Of a DNA stretch of 6,427 nucleotides, positions 6,386 to 6,427 are shown piece after piece (within the stretch, counting starts at the first letter, position 1; each line of letters opens with the position of its first letter). The notes under the pieces were generated by a model, which was given only the letters and a program-made list of their open reading frames with translations, made no database searches and was not told the origin of the DNA. Made by a program: the position numbers and the translations under genes. The DNA is from GCA-2862585 sp963991165. Its GTDB lineage: Bacteria; Bacteroidota; Bacteroidia; Flavobacteriales; UBA7312. Location of the stretch: assembly GCA_963991165.1 (NCBI GenBank), contig CAXDOW010000112.1, forward strand, positions 1-6,427. Direction: 5' to 3'.

Positions 6386-6427
6386 CTATTTCTCAGATTT
6401 GTGCTTTGGGCTGAAGGTATAAAAGTA
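6386..6427 (-). CDS. Possible C-terminal tail of an upstream minus-strand gene (partial)
   Basis: Reading leftwards from the window edge, one frame gives 13 codons (YFYTFSPKHKSEK) and then TAG at 6388-6386, about 46 bases before the terminator-like hairpin. A terminator in that place implies that some minus-strand gene ends nearby. The fragment is far too short to identify, and the other two frames also close within 50 bases, so the correct frame is not proven. Confidence 0.2.
   Translation of the reverse strand, partial: YFYTFSPKHKSEK

Noticed and set aside
6345..6422. Plus-strand ORF of 25 codons starting MSEKIALF at the right end
   Set aside because: It follows straight after the T-run of a terminator-like hairpin, overlaps the possible tail of a minus-strand gene, and resembles nothing known; chance is the simplest explanation.
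1..6427. CRISPR array, tRNA or rRNA gene, insertion sequence, attachment site
   Set aside because: No repeated spacer pattern, cloverleaf-like sequence, transposase or integrase frame, or paired terminal repeats were seen; the gaps are short and accounted for.

Overview
The window reads as a chromosomal piece of a Bacteroidota bacterium, probably Flavobacteriia or a close relative. The grounds are an AT-rich sequence, no Shine-Dalgarno motifs before the starts, -7-like promoter boxes of the Bacteroidota form TAnnTTTG, and protein types familiar from that phylum: a long S41 C-terminal processing peptidase directly after a dCMP-deaminase-family gene, and a cytosolic Fe/Mn superoxide dismutase. 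This placement is inferred from protein character; no database was searched.

Left part, plus strand (1-2728): an envelope-glycan block. It holds the 3' end of an acyltransferase-3 (OafA-like) membrane protein, a 191-bp gap, a large ArnT/PMT-like GT39 glycosyltransferase, and a small GtrA-family membrane protein whose start overlaps the GT39 stop by 11 bases. GT39 enzymes take sugars from polyprenyl-phosphate carriers and GtrA proteins are thought to help move such carriers across the inner membrane. The pair therefore looks like a membrane glycosylation unit, but no cytosolic GT2 carrier-charging enzyme is visible in the window.

Right part, minus strand (2837 to the end): read in transcription order it runs from a possible tail of an unseen gene, through a hairpin with T-runs on both strands, to a dCMP deaminase family protein and then an S41 carboxyl-terminal processing peptidase. 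The last two overlap by 8 bases and form an operon. A superoxide dismutase follows with its own -7-like box and a clear intrinsic terminator, and then an FkbM-family methyltransferase that meets the GtrA gene tail to tail. The deaminase, peptidase and dismutase are housekeeping genes. The FkbM gene fits better with the glycan block, so the join between the two blocks probably lies at 3600-3665.

No RNA gene, CRISPR array, insertion sequence or phage gene was seen. All six substantial genes and the one partial gene belong to recognisable families. I found no convincing undescribed system; the most interesting point is the GT39-GtrA pair with its unassigned C-terminal domain.
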